From a virus: DNA of 41,527 nucleotides. A program made the translations under genes and the position numbers. The stretch lies in IMG/VR virus record IMGVR_UViG_3300032246_000450, positions 1 through 41,527 of that record; one strand, written 5' to 3'. The notes under the pieces are model-generated. The model ran no database searches. It saw nothing but the letters and a program-made list of their open reading frames with translations, and was not told where the DNA came from. Below, one piece after another: positions 17,700 to 25,134 of this stretch (position 1 is the stretch's first letter; the number at the start of each line of letters is the position of its first letter).

Positions 17700-19109
17700 T
17701 TATATCTCAGGATTAGACATTGTCAAGTCTTCATCCAATATTTCTTGCTTATAAAGCTCAATTATTTTTTCATGGTTTGTGATGTTACCACGAAGCATTT
17801 CGTATAAGCGTTTTTCAACTGCGCTACCTCTTATGTGTACGACAGTCATGGGATTGTTCTGCCCGGGCCTATCGATCCTTGCGTTTGCTTGCAAATAGGT
17901 TTCAACACTTGTGCACGGAGCATACCAAATAATTGTGTTAGCCGCAGTTAGGGTTAGTCCGTGTGAAGCGGCTTGCGGTTGGATGACTAAAACTTTAGGC
18001 TCAACATTGTTTTGAAACTCTTTGACAATCTCTGCACGGCGATTAGCGCCAACGTTACCATTAATAATATCGTTTGTAATTCCTTGCTTGTCTAAGTATT
18101 TAGTTAGCAAATCTATAGTATGCGTAAAAGGTACAAAGATCAAAACTTTATGGCTTGACTCGTCGATCACTTCTTTAACTACCTTGAGTCGGGTTGATGC
18201 GTCAAAGTCCACAACCTCACCTTTGTCGGTGTACACAGACCCGCAAGAAATCTGTAGTAGTTTAGTCAACTTAGATGCGGCGTTGACTGCGCTAACTTCT
18301 TCGCCCGCTGCTTCAATAAGCATTTGGCTCTTAAGTTTCTTGTAATACATATTTTGCTGCGGTGTAAGCGGTGCATCTCGATCAGTATACGTAAGAGGTG
18401 GTAGGTCTAAACACTGAGCTTTCTCAAATCGAATGGCTGGTTGCAGTGCTTTGTGTACTACCTGATCTGCATCGGCTTTTGGAACCCAACGAAAATCACT
18501 GACCTTGAGCATTACTAAATCTTTAAAATGGGAAAAGAACTGAGGTACACCTGTTGGATTAACAAGCTTTGCCAATCCGTAAGCATCCGCAGGGCTTTGG
18601 GCGGCAGGCGTTCCAGTCAACATCCACAAGTTATGCACATGTTTATTAATATCCCGCATAGTTTTCCAACGGTTAGTCTGTGCATTCTTATAAGCCGATG
18701 CTTCATCAATCACAATCAAATCAAACTCACCCGCAATGATGGCGTTCTTAACAATCTCTACGCCATCAAAATTAATGATGACAAACTCAGCATTCCCATC
18801 CATAACCTTTTTGCGCTTTTCTCTACTGCCGTAAGCAACGTCCACTCTGCGGTGCAAAGCAAATTTAAACAGATCTTCTTGCCATGCGGCTTTCATAACT
18901 GAGAGCGGGCAAACAATGAGCACTCGCTTGATAACTCCCTTGGTCATTAGGTAGTCGGTTGCCCATATCACAGATGCAGTCTTGCCTGTGCCTTGTTCGT
19001 TAAAACAAAAGGCTTTTCTATTCCTAATTAAAAAATCAGCAGTTTGAATCTGATGGTCGAACGGCGTATAGCCATGTGGCCTAGGCCACGTATATGTATC
19101 AAGACTCAT
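17700..19109 (-). CDS. SNF2/DEAD-like superfamily 2 helicase
   Basis: 469 aa with the full superfamily 2 motif set: a Gln at the start (DHQIQTADFL, 18-27), Walker A EQGTGKT (38-44), Walker B VIDEAS (133-138), TGTPA (165-169), and motif VI ARIDRPGQ (410-417). The RPGQ version is typical of SNF2-family ATPases. It probably remodels or unwinds DNA in phage replication or recombination. Its ATG overlaps the stop of the HNH gene (ATGA), so the two are coupled. Confidence 0.85.
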   Translation of the reverse strand: MSLDTYTWPRPHGYTPFDHQIQTADFLIRNRKAFCFNEQGTGKTASVIWATDYLMTKGVIKRVLIVCPLSVMKAAWQEDLFKFALHRRVDVAYGSREKRKKVMDGNAEFVIINFDGVEIVKNAIIAGEFDLIVIDEASAYKNAQTNRWKTMRDINKHVHNLWMLTGTPAAQSPADAYGLAKLVNPTGVPQFFSHFKDLVMLKVSDFRWVPKADADQVVHKALQPAIRFEKAQCLDLPPLTYTDRDAPLTPQQNMYYKKLKSQMLIEAAGEEVSAVNAASKLTKLLQISCGSVYTDKGEVVDFDASTRLKVVKEVIDESSHKVLIFVPFTHTIDLLTKYLDKQGITNDIINGNVGANRRAEIVKEFQNNVEPKVLVIQPQAASHGLTLTAANTIIWYAPCTSVETYLQANARIDRPGQNNPMTVVHIRGSAVEKRLYEMLRGNITNHEKIIELYKQEILDEDLTMSNPEI

Positions 19110-19384
19110 TTTTTCTTAGACTTGTTCACTTTGACTGTGTGGTCGCTGTTCCTACTGAAAGATCTGTTAGCACTGGGGGCCTTCAGCTTCAAGTTAGACG
19201 GAGCATTTGTACCGCCTTTAGAAAGGGGGACGGTGTGGTCGATGTCTTTACCTGTGCGGTCAACACCTTTCTTGTCCATCTCATTGCGAGCACGTTGGCG
19301 ATCCATGCGGGCGGGCAATTCACCACGCTCCACTTGTTGCTGATATTCTTTTTTGTAGGGTCTAGGTTTATTTACGTATGGCAT
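19106..19384 (-). CDS. HNH endonuclease-like protein
   Basis: 92 aa, preceded by AGGAG. The core DIDHTVPLSKGGTNAPSNL (D47-L65) with H50, N60/N64 and N73 matches the HNH fold, where the first His of the pair sits after Asp. The zinc cysteines found in some HNH enzymes are absent. The C-terminus is Lys-rich. Free-standing HNH proteins of this size occur in phages as nicking or packaging enzymes or as homing nucleases; its position inside the replication operon favours a DNA-processing role. Confidence 0.75.
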   Translation of the reverse strand: MPYVNKPRPYKKEYQQQVERGELPARMDRQRARNEMDKKGVDRTGKDIDHTVPLSKGGTNAPSNLKLKAPSANRSFSRNSDHTVKVNKSKKK

Positions 19385-19385
19385 A

Positions 19386-19646
19386 CTAACTCCTGTATGG
19401 GTGTACTAGTTTAAGAATTGCTTGTTGTAATCTAACGCATGGGTTAGATTTGTCCATCGATACTGGATCACTGATAATAGCGCTTTCAATTATTTCAATA
19501 ATTAAAGAATGGAAAATGTCATCAAGTGGATCACCATCCTCATTATTACTTGTCAGCGCATTAAAAATAGTTTGTTTAATTAACTTTTTTGCGTCGTCCT
19601 GTAATTTTAAATAAACTGCCGCTTGTTGTTGCTCTTCTTCGGTCAT
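19386..19646 (-). CDS. Small acidic protein, unknown
   Basis: 86 aa; AGGAG lies about 6 nt before the ATG, which overlaps the stop of the upstream nuclease gene (ATGA). The sequence is Glu/Gln-rich at the N-terminus and largely helical, without a recognisable domain. The tight packing between two nuclease genes supports that it is a real gene. Confidence 0.55.
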   Translation of the reverse strand: MTEEEQQQAAVYLKLQDDAKKLIKQTIFNALTSNNEDGDPLDDIFHSLIIEIIESAIISDPVSMDKSNPCVRLQQAILKLVHPYRS

Positions 19647-20317
19647 TTTCTACTCCTATCTACATAGTGTTCGCAATGTGTGACGGGACACCATCCGCAC
19701 AACGCACCTTGCTTGGGGTTCCATATCCCACTATTAAATGCCCCCTCTAGTCTTTCTAGGTGAGGCAGTACCTTTTTTATGTACTTTTCTTTTGTACTTG
19801 CTAGGTGTTCTGCTTTGATGAACTCCTTCGAAATCACAAACAGCAAGGCTGACTTCACCATCTGAATCTCCGGAAACTTGGCGAATAGCCCACAAGCGAC
19901 AAGATCCAGTTGCGTTACGTCCGCATATCTCGCATTCTTGTTCGTTTTGTAATCCACAGAATATGTAATCCCCGTCTTCCTGTTGATAATCACCAAATCG
20001 GCTACCCCATGCCACCATACATTCGGAGCATCGAAATCGCACGACTCTAAGGTCTTCGTCAAACCAAGTTTTACTTCGCACAACTTCTCTCCTTCAATAG
20101 CATTCAAAATGTTAAGCGATGATCTGAGGTACTCAAACTTAGGAGGTATGTCTATGCCATCACGAATGTATTCCTCTGCAACTAAGTGAGCATCCTTACC
20201 ATAAGTTGCCGCTTCGTTACCTTTGTCTTGTATATCTTGTGCTACCTTTAAGTGATAGTACTTTTTGGGGCACTGTTGAAAAGTCTTAAGACTACTAAAC
20301 GACCATACTAAGCTCAT
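19643..20317 (-). CDS. PD-(D/E)XK nuclease, RecB/Cas4-like, with likely Fe-S cysteines
   Basis: 224 aa with GGAGG before the ATG. The N-terminal box WSFSSLKTFQQCPKKYY, H44 in GKDAHLVAEEY, D107 (GVAD), D122-x-K124 (VDYKT) and Q136 are the catalytic signature of the RecB/Cas4-type nuclease family. C16 plus C207, C210 and C215 at the C-terminus have the arrangement of the 4Fe-4S cluster of AddB/Cas4-like enzymes. It probably resects or degrades DNA during recombination or host takeover. Confidence 0.8.
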   Translation of the reverse strand: MSLVWSFSSLKTFQQCPKKYYHLKVAQDIQDKGNEAATYGKDAHLVAEEYIRDGIDIPPKFEYLRSSLNILNAIEGEKLCEVKLGLTKTLESCDFDAPNVWWHGVADLVIINRKTGITYSVDYKTNKNARYADVTQLDLVACGLFAKFPEIQMVKSALLFVISKEFIKAEHLASTKEKYIKKVLPHLERLEGAFNSGIWNPKQGALCGWCPVTHCEHYVDRSRK

Positions 20318-20454
20318 AATAACGCCTCCTCAACATTATTCAATTGCTCTTGCTTGTCCTTACGCATGACCTCTTGCAGTATCTTTGGGTCAACACGATC
20401 AAAAGGCCACCATGTGTTTGTTTGTATCTGCTCTATGATTTCATCTTTGTTCAT
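20314..20454 (-). CDS. Small protein, 46 aa, unknown
   Basis: ATG at 20454 with GAAGGA upstream; the product starts MNKDEIIEQIQTNTWWPFDR and ends ...NNVEEALL. Its stop TGA overlaps the ATG of the PD-(D/E)XK gene, and its own ATG overlaps the stop of the gene at 20451-20567. This chain of 4-nt overlaps is the main evidence that it is translated. No domain is recognised. Confidence 0.55.
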   Translation of the reverse strand: MNKDEIIEQIQTNTWWPFDRVDPKILQEVMRKDKQEQLNNVEEALL

Positions 20455-20567
20455 TCTTCTTCCTTCGGTATTCTAAATTCCCAGTACCCACGATGGTCAT
20501 CCCACCGCTCCCACGAAAAGTAAATCTCTTTACTTGTTTTGCTAACGTACTTCCACAGTATCCGCAT
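20451..20567 (-). CDS. Small protein, 38 aa, unknown
   Basis: The ATG at 20567 shares a base with the TGA of the polymerase gene (TGATG), so translation is probably by termination-reinitiation. The product (MRILWKYVSKTSKEIYFSWE...) is Trp/Tyr-rich and ends in acidic EEE. The stop overlaps the next ATG. No domain is recognised. Confidence 0.5.
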   Translation of the reverse strand: MRILWKYVSKTSKEIYFSWERWDDHRGYWEFRIPKEEE

Positions 20568-22381
20568 CAGCACTCTCCATAAGAAAAGCCCGTCCCTGAC
20601 TCGCAATTAAGCGGTAACTGTTGTGCCCACGTAGGACGCATACGCATACACAATTCAACGTATTCTTTGCCAGTGCTGGCTTCATGCTCTGGTACTACGC
20701 ACATAACAGCATCATGTACCGTCATAGCCACTTTGTACTTTTTAGCAATCATTAGCATTTGCTCACCAATGACAATTCTAGCCAAGGCTTGACACACATT
20801 TTCTATGACCTTCCCGCCATATATCCTCGTAGGTGTAGCCACTTTGCCTTTCTTGTTGTCGTAAACAATCTCAGACTTATCGCCGTTGGTAACCATCCTC
20901 AAGTTAGGGTAGCGTAGATATAGACCATTGGGCAAACGAATTCCTTTTTTGCCCTCAACCACAAGCACACCCTTTCGGCCAAGTTTGCATGTTTGATCCA
21001 TCATAATAGCTTTTAGGGTATCAGCGCCTTCTTGCCAAAGATTCGTAATTTTAGGGTACGTTTGGCGATACGTATCGATAATGCGCTTTGACTCCTCCCC
21101 CCCAATAGTCGTGCCAAAATTCTTAAGTTGCGTGCTAAATTTTGTCGATCCCATGCCGTAACCCGCACCAAGGATTGTCGTCTTGCCAACAAACCTTTCT
21201 TCTCCACTAATCTCTTTGATGCTCTTGTGGTAGATAGCAGATGCCATGATTTTGTATACGTCCTCTCCATTTTCAAATGCCTCCGTTAAATCATTTTGTT
21301 CCGATAGCCATGCTAACGTACGTGCTTCAATCTGTGAAGAATCAGAATCGATTAATACAAACCCTTCGGGGGCTACGACCGCCTTCTTGATTGGGGAATT
21401 CCTAGGGAGGTTTTGCAAATTAACTTTGTCATCGCCACCCCACCGTCCCGTATGTGCCGCATAGTAGCGTAAGGGAACTGGCATAAACCCTCGTTGGGAC
21501 ATTCCAAGGAAGCGAGCGGTTCTTGTTTCTTCTAACGTAGACTTAGTGCCTAATCTGGCTGCCACTAAACTTTGCACTTCTAAGTTTTCATGGTTAAGCA
21601 ACTCCTTAAATGCTTCATCGTTTTTGGCAAACGCAAACGTCTGCTTGCCTGTGGCTAAGCTCGTCTTCATGGGGGGTTCGACCCCAACCATCTTAAGCAA
21701 CTCAGCGAACTTGGGGTTACTCATCAAAGTATCTTTGTCAAAGTTTTGCAGTAACTCTTCTTTACGTTGTCGGGTAATAAGCAAATGATCGTGCAATACT
21801 CGTTGATCCAACTTCAATACTGGCTCGGTGAACATACGCAAGGTAATGTCAATTAGTTTAAGCTCAACCAATGGAAAGCCCGCCATCATCAACTTGAAAA
21901 TCTTATACGTAAGCGCAGTATCATTCTTGCAATACTCGCCGTACCGAATTAACTGGTCAGCAGGGAAATCCCGTCGGCGTAACCCAAGCGCATTCACCAC
22001 CTCTTCGCCCTTCGCACCTACGTCGTAGTAAGTAGCCAGCTTAGCCAAGCTACCACCTACCTCAGTACCATGAATAGCCCGTGCCATGCTCAGCGTATCC
22101 AACCAATGCTTTGGCTTAATACCAAATAGCCAAGTAAGGATTGCTCCGTCAAACGCAGTATTGTGTGCAAGTACCGCATGTTTCTCTAGGTTTAATGAAT
22201 ACAAAAAGACTTGGGTCTCTTCCATTGTCCCAGTAAACCACTCAGGTTCTTTGTCATCCACCTGTGCTGATACACCGATCACCTCAAACTGGTCACTGCG
22301 TACATACTCTTCTGTGGTTAGCTTAGTAAGGCTAAACTCTTTGGAGTAATAGGTTTCAAAATCAATTGTGACGATGCTCAT
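20567..22381 (-). CDS. DNA polymerase, family A, with 3'-5' exonuclease domain
   Basis: 604 aa. The N-terminal DEDD exonuclease shows D7/E9 (DFET), D78 (HNTAFDGA) and D154 (CKNDTALTYK). The polymerase domain has HTGRWGG (310-316), motif A DSSQIEAR with catalytic D347, motif B R396-x3-K400-x7-YG (408-409) and motif C VHDA (H556, D557). The residue aligned to E. coli Pol I position 762 is Leu404. Motif C ends in Ala where many family members have Glu (HDE). It is the replicative polymerase of the phage. Its ATG overlaps the upstream stop by 4 nt. Confidence 0.92.
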   Translation of the reverse strand: MSIVTIDFETYYSKEFSLTKLTTEEYVRSDQFEVIGVSAQVDDKEPEWFTGTMEETQVFLYSLNLEKHAVLAHNTAFDGAILTWLFGIKPKHWLDTLSMARAIHGTEVGGSLAKLATYYDVGAKGEEVVNALGLRRRDFPADQLIRYGEYCKNDTALTYKIFKLMMAGFPLVELKLIDITLRMFTEPVLKLDQRVLHDHLLITRQRKEELLQNFDKDTLMSNPKFAELLKMVGVEPPMKTSLATGKQTFAFAKNDEAFKELLNHENLEVQSLVAARLGTKSTLEETRTARFLGMSQRGFMPVPLRYYAAHTGRWGGDDKVNLQNLPRNSPIKKAVVAPEGFVLIDSDSSQIEARTLAWLSEQNDLTEAFENGEDVYKIMASAIYHKSIKEISGEERFVGKTTILGAGYGMGSTKFSTQLKNFGTTIGGEESKRIIDTYRQTYPKITNLWQEGADTLKAIMMDQTCKLGRKGVLVVEGKKGIRLPNGLYLRYPNLRMVTNGDKSEIVYDNKKGKVATPTRIYGGKVIENVCQALARIVIGEQMLMIAKKYKVAMTVHDAVMCVVPEHEASTGKEYVELCMRMRPTWAQQLPLNCESGTGFSYGEC

Positions 22382-22701
22382 GCTTCGTAGCTCACTGGTT
22401 GCCCCTTGGCTTGAATTTGCGCTTTACGAAACCCACTTTTTACACTGGCAGGGCCTGTGTGCACTTGCTCCTCTTCGTCTACCTTTAATATTTCTTTGAG
22501 GATCCGAGCCTCAAACTCTTTTCTACGTACGTCCCTAAGTGCAGTGTGAATGGCGGCCTTCTCAGGTTCTGTGAGTACGTCTCTAAATGTTTCTTTGTAT
22601 ATAAAAGCCCACCTGTCTTTTTCTTTTGGGTCAAAGAATTCTTCGGGGGCTTCTTTCATTCTGTTGCACAGTGCTTGTACTGCACCTGATATATCACTCA
22701 T
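22378..22701 (-). CDS. Conserved hypothetical protein upstream of the polymerase
   Basis: 107 aa, mainly charged helices (KEKDRWAFIYKETFRDVL, ALRDVRRKEFEARIL) with a flexible C-terminus. It overlaps the VRR nuclease gene at one end and the polymerase gene at the other by 4 nt (ATGA), so the three are surely co-translated. No domain is recognised; a polymerase or nuclease accessory role is only suggested by position. Confidence 0.6.
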   Translation of the reverse strand: MSDISGAVQALCNRMKEAPEEFFDPKEKDRWAFIYKETFRDVLTEPEKAAIHTALRDVRRKEFEARILKEILKVDEEEQVHTGPASVKSGFRKAQIQAKGQPVSYEA

Positions 22702-23000
22702 GTTAAGTTCCTTGCAGGTTTAATGTGTGTTTCAATCTCATCTAGATTAGTCTCGTTAATGACTAACGCAATCCCTCTCGCATCCCTGATCTCTCTCAGG
22801 TGTTTATCTTGTAGTGCAGTGGTTGTGCCTTTACCCGCTTTGGCTTCGATTGCTAAAAATTTACCATGCACGCAACATAGGAAGTCAGGCACGCCAGCGT
22901 TACCAAAACCTGATCCAATCGGCATAGCGTAATACACACCATGCTTATCAAGGATAGCCTTGATTTGTTTTTTAACTTTTGATTCGGGGGTTTGTGCCAT
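22698..23000 (-). CDS. VRR-NUC domain nuclease
   Basis: 100 aa, the usual size of stand-alone phage VRR-NUC proteins. GFGNAGVPDF (D39), IEAKAG (E52, K54) and Q64 are the PD-(D/E)XK catalytic residues. The start MAQTPESKVKKQIKAIL matches the typical N-terminus of the family. There is no Shine-Dalgarno; a sigma70-like promoter at 23008-23035 would place the transcript start almost at the ATG, so the mRNA may be leaderless. The family cleaves DNA branch structures. Confidence 0.85.
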   Translation of the reverse strand: MAQTPESKVKKQIKAILDKHGVYYAMPIGSGFGNAGVPDFLCCVHGKFLAIEAKAGKGTTTALQDKHLREIRDARGIALVINETNLDEIETHIKPARNLT

Positions 23001-23035
23001 GTACCATAGTATAGTGGTACATTAGACTTTGTCAA
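23001..23035 (-). promoter_or_regulatory. Sigma70-like promoter with inverted repeat over the -10
   Basis: Reading leftward: TTGACA (23035-23030), 16-nt spacer, TATACT (23013-23008). The arms GTACCA (23001-23006) and TGGTAC (23015-23020) form an inverted repeat covering the -10, which could be an operator. The downstream gene is the VRR nuclease, whose ATG is at 23000. A TACTAT -10 with 18-nt spacing is an alternative reading. Confidence 0.65.
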
Positions 23036-23225
23036 TAGTAATAAATAAAATATTTACCCTAACATTGTTAGGGGTCGGGGGGTTAAGCAGATTACATGCC
23101 CCCCGTCATGTTAGAGGTCTACCAGCTAGCAAACTTCTTCCACTGCGAGACTAGCGGGTAGTACAGACACCGTCACATCTGCAAGGCTAGGTCATCCATA
23201 TCTTTATGCACACTCGCAGTTAGAA
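23036..23225. other. Intergenic region with possible folded element
   Basis: About 190 bases without a gene. ACTGCGAG (23142-23149) and CTCGCAGT (23213-23220) are an 8-bp perfect inverted repeat enclosing about 63 nt, within which ACTA/TAGT (23150-23162) can form a hairpin. G-run/C-run segments near 23071-23105 can also pair. It could be a structured RNA at the 3' end of the upstream transcript, or a DNA site. No tRNA T-arm is evident on either strand. Confidence 0.4.
23059..23071. repeat. 13-bp palindrome CTAACATTGTTAG, copy 1
   Basis: Two 6-bp arms (CTAACA/TGTTAG) around a central T. Flanks extend the arms to CCCTAACATTGTTAGGG. It lies upstream of the VRR nuclease promoter at 23001-23035. 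Read leftward it could fold as a hairpin followed by a U-rich stretch. Confidence 0.95.
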
Positions 23226-23711
23226 TTAGATATGAAGTTTCATAATGGCACGCTCTAAATACCATTGTGCTTTCTTAAGGTCTTCTAGTTCGTTGCCCTT
23301 GTGTTTAGCCCTACTGACGTACTTGATGACATTACCTAGGTGATACCCCAACTCCTTGGCTTCAATGAAGTCAATAGTTTCAATTCCACCTGTCTTGTAA
23401 TGTGGAGGGTGATTGACTGGATCGGGCATAGGTATCATTTCAGGCGGTTGCCATTCTCTATTTTCGGTTGATTGCATCCTTAACTTGGGTCTACCCAAGC
23501 CCGCTTTATACGCAAGGTCTCTGTTCATGGCATTGATGTTATCCATGTGTGTATTTATACTTTTCTCAATCGCTGCGTGTTTCATCTTGTGTTTAACTGC
23601 GTAGACATAAGTAGATGCTACCTTAAACTTCTTGGCTATTTCTGCCGTAGTTGCTTCAGGTTTTGCTTTTAAATACTCACGTATCTGTTGCGCTTTATTT
23701 ACTTTCTTCAT
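23226..23711 (-). CDS. HTH plus DUF3310 protein
   Basis: 161 aa with AAGGAAC before the ATG. Residues 6-42 (QQIREYLKAKPEATTAEIAK ...) look like a winged or simple helix-turn-helix. Residues ~97-160 (DPVNHPPHYKTGGIETIDFI, LGNVIKYVSRAKHKG, LEDLKKAQWYLERAI) are the DUF3310 domain, common in phages. Its biochemical role is unsettled. The fusion to a DNA-binding-like N-terminus suggests a regulatory or DNA-associated role. Confidence 0.8.
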   Translation of the reverse strand: MKKVNKAQQIREYLKAKPEATTAEIAKKFKVASTYVYAVKHKMKHAAIEKSINTHMDNINAMNRDLAYKAGLGRPKLRMQSTENREWQPPEMIPMPDPVNHPPHYKTGGIETIDFIEAKELGYHLGNVIKYVSRAKHKGNELEDLKKAQWYLERAIMKLHI

Positions 23712-23916
23712 TGCTTAGTTCCTTGTTTATAAAATCGGTAAGAATTTCTCTCATCTTAGTTTGCTTTGTATAAGGATAATGTCGGTCAAAATAGTCCAAC
23801 ACATTTTTTGGTATACGCAAGCTAACATGCACCAGAGCGGGTTTCTTACCAAGACCCCGTCCCGATTTCTTTCTTTCTGTTCCCCATTTAAGGCTCTCAA
23901 TGTTATCAAATATCAT
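23695..23916 (-). CDS. Ribbon-helix-helix-like small protein
   Basis: 73 aa from the ATG at 23916, chosen because GGGAGG lies 6 nt upstream; the more distal ATG at 23940 has none. The segment LVHVSLRIPKNVLDYFDRHY then TKMREILTDFINKEL has the beta-strand plus two helices pattern of ribbon-helix-helix DNA-binding proteins, reminiscent of BrnA-type antitoxins. No toxin partner is next to it. It overlaps the DUF3310 gene start by 17 bp. Confidence 0.65.
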   Translation of the reverse strand: MIFDNIESLKWGTERKKSGRGLGKKPALVHVSLRIPKNVLDYFDRHYPYTKQTKMREILTDFINKELSNEESK

Positions 23917-24157
23917 CTTCGTCCTCCCAGTAAATATCATCAGGCCATACTAAGACAGGTGTATCCTCTCCAATGTAAGCGCCTTCAATGTTGTATTCAA
24001 TGAACTCACGTGCTTCTTCCGCACTCATACCATCTCGGTTCATCAATATCTTTCGCATAATCTCGGCATCGTAAACCAATACACCTACCATAGAATTGCT
24101 ACGCCATATCGACGCTGGGCCTAGAATCGCTTCGTCAAATCCGTCATACTTTTTCAT
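23906..24157 (-). CDS. Small conserved phage protein, unknown
   Basis: 83 aa from the ATG at 24157, with GGAGG 7 nt upstream; an ATG at 24163 directly abuts that site and is unlikely. The pattern FDEAILG ... VLVYDAEIM ... MSAEEAREFIEYNIEGAYIG followed by a very acidic tail (WEDEDDI) is familiar from short phage proteins of unknown function. The end overlaps the next gene's ribosome site. Confidence 0.65.
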   Translation of the reverse strand: MKKYDGFDEAILGPASIWRSNSMVGVLVYDAEIMRKILMNRDGMSAEEAREFIEYNIEGAYIGEDTPVLVWPDDIYWEDEDDI

Positions 24158-24422
24158 TTGCATACCTCCAATTTAAAAATCCTTCTTCTTCTAAAGCCGT
24201 TGCAATTTCCTTTGCGGTCACCCTACCACAATTGGGTACTTGCCATGCTAAACTTTCTTTACTTAAATGTTTAAACACATCAAAAATGTTGGCATCGTGC
24301 ATAGGTTTCATTCGGAATGATATTTTGTCTTTTGTAAACCAAATCCCCTCTTTGCTGATTGACATGACTACATTCATCCCCCGAACGCTTAATTTTGTTT
24401 TCGCAAATTCTTCTAGTGTCAT
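24144..24422 (-). CDS. Small protein with alpha-CTD-like helix-hairpin-helix
   Basis: 92 aa. Residues 56-80 (LAWQVPNCGRVTAKEIATAL) resemble the helix-hairpin-helix of the RNA polymerase alpha C-terminal domain (LxNxGRKTxxEI). The N-terminal part is beta-like (NVVMSISKEGIWFTKDKISF). A nucleic-acid-binding role is plausible. The ATG overlaps the stop of the membrane peptide gene (TAATG). Confidence 0.55.
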   Translation of the reverse strand: MTLEEFAKTKLSVRGMNVVMSISKEGIWFTKDKISFRMKPMHDANIFDVFKHLSKESLAWQVPNCGRVTAKEIATALEEEGFLNWRYANEKV

Positions 24423-24607
24423 TATGCGTGTTCCTCAGTATGTGTATCTACCTTGTCAAAAAACTCCGCTCTTAAGCCCTTGTGCTCAATTAACGTAGCT
24501 ACAAAACTTCTATGGTTTCTATCCTCCTGTCGGTAGTGCACTGCCATGCCTGTAGCCAGTCCCGCCCATGCCAATAGGAATATCTCCGTAAGTGTAAATT
24601 CAATCAT
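24422..24607 (-). CDS. Small single-pass membrane protein (61 aa)
   Basis: GGAG about 9 nt upstream. Residues ~4-22 (FTLTEIFLLAWAGLATGMAV) form one transmembrane helix, followed by a charged cytoplasmic-type tail (HYRQEDRNHRSFVATLIEHK...). It resembles small inner-membrane proteins often seen in phage early regions. A holin or superinfection role is possible but not shown by the sequence. Confidence 0.6.
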   Translation of the reverse strand: MIEFTLTEIFLLAWAGLATGMAVHYRQEDRNHRSFVATLIEHKGLRAEFFDKVDTHTEEHA

Positions 24608-24720
24608 TTATTCAACTCCTCAAAAATTAACCAAAAGACTACGATCAACATAGCCATTGCTCCTACTAAACCAAACAGAATCATTACCCAAGATACGATG
24701 TTATAGAACGAATCAGTCAT
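24604..24720 (-). CDS. Membrane peptide, 38 aa
   Basis: Strong AAGGAGG upstream of the ATG at 24720. The product MTDSFYNIVSWVMILFGLVG... is almost entirely one hydrophobic helix (residues ~8-33) ending in EELNK. The stop overlaps the ATG of the next membrane protein (ATGA), so the two are probably made together. Confidence 0.65.
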   Translation of the reverse strand: MTDSFYNIVSWVMILFGLVGAMAMLIVVFWLIFEELNK

Positions 24721-24947
24721 AACTCCTCCTTGAATGCAAACTCCACGATTGTTTTAATTGCTATAACTACAAACTCGGGGTTATCATCATCTTCATACAT
24801 TTCTGCAATTCGTTTTTGAATGTCCTCAAGCGCCGCCCTATACTTTTCACCTGCTAAAGCATCCTTAAGTTTCTGCTCGTCATCAGGGTATGCAAACGAT
24901 AACGTTGCGTGCATCTTCTCTCCTTTGTGTATTACTCCTGCGTTCAT
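24717..24947 (-). CDS. Small protein, unknown (76 aa, or 65 aa from an inner start)
   Basis: The ATG at 24947 overlaps the upstream stop and has AGGAGG 4 nt away. An inner ATG at 24914 has AAGGAG at good spacing and would give MHATLSFAYPDDEQKLKDAL..., so either may be used. The protein is helical and acidic (EMYEDDDNPEFVVIAIKTIV). No function is recognised. Confidence 0.6.
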   Translation of the reverse strand: MNAGVIHKGEKMHATLSFAYPDDEQKLKDALAGEKYRAALEDIQKRIAEMYEDDDNPEFVVIAIKTIVEFAFKEEL

Positions 24948-25117
24948 GTGACCTCCTCAGTTTTACGCTCGATGTTCTTTGACAAAAGCCAGTTCCCACT
25001 ATCCCTCACTTGACGAACCGCCTTCACCCACTTGCGGATGTTGGCTCGGTTCTCATGGTAAGGTAAGTAATCAACTGACCATAATATTCTTGCTCGTTTT
25101 AACATAATAATATTCAT
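24944..25117 (-). CDS. Small basic protein, unknown (57 aa)
   Basis: The start at 25117 is preferred because GAAAGG lies about 6 nt upstream. A further ATG at 25141, inside a 13-bp palindrome copy, has no ribosome site. The sequence LPYHENRANIRKWVKAVRQVRDSGNWLLS matches a type of short phage protein (N-x-R-x-W-x-x-A-V ... W-L-L). Function unknown. Confidence 0.6.
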   Translation of the reverse strand: MNIIMLKRARILWSVDYLPYHENRANIRKWVKAVRQVRDSGNWLLSKNIERKTEEVT

Positions 25118-25134
25118 AGTTAACCTTTCGTGCC

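Noticed and set aside
23695-23916. Toxin-antitoxin pair
   Set aside because: The RHH protein resembles BrnA-type antitoxins, but no adjacent RelE/BrnT-like toxin is found.
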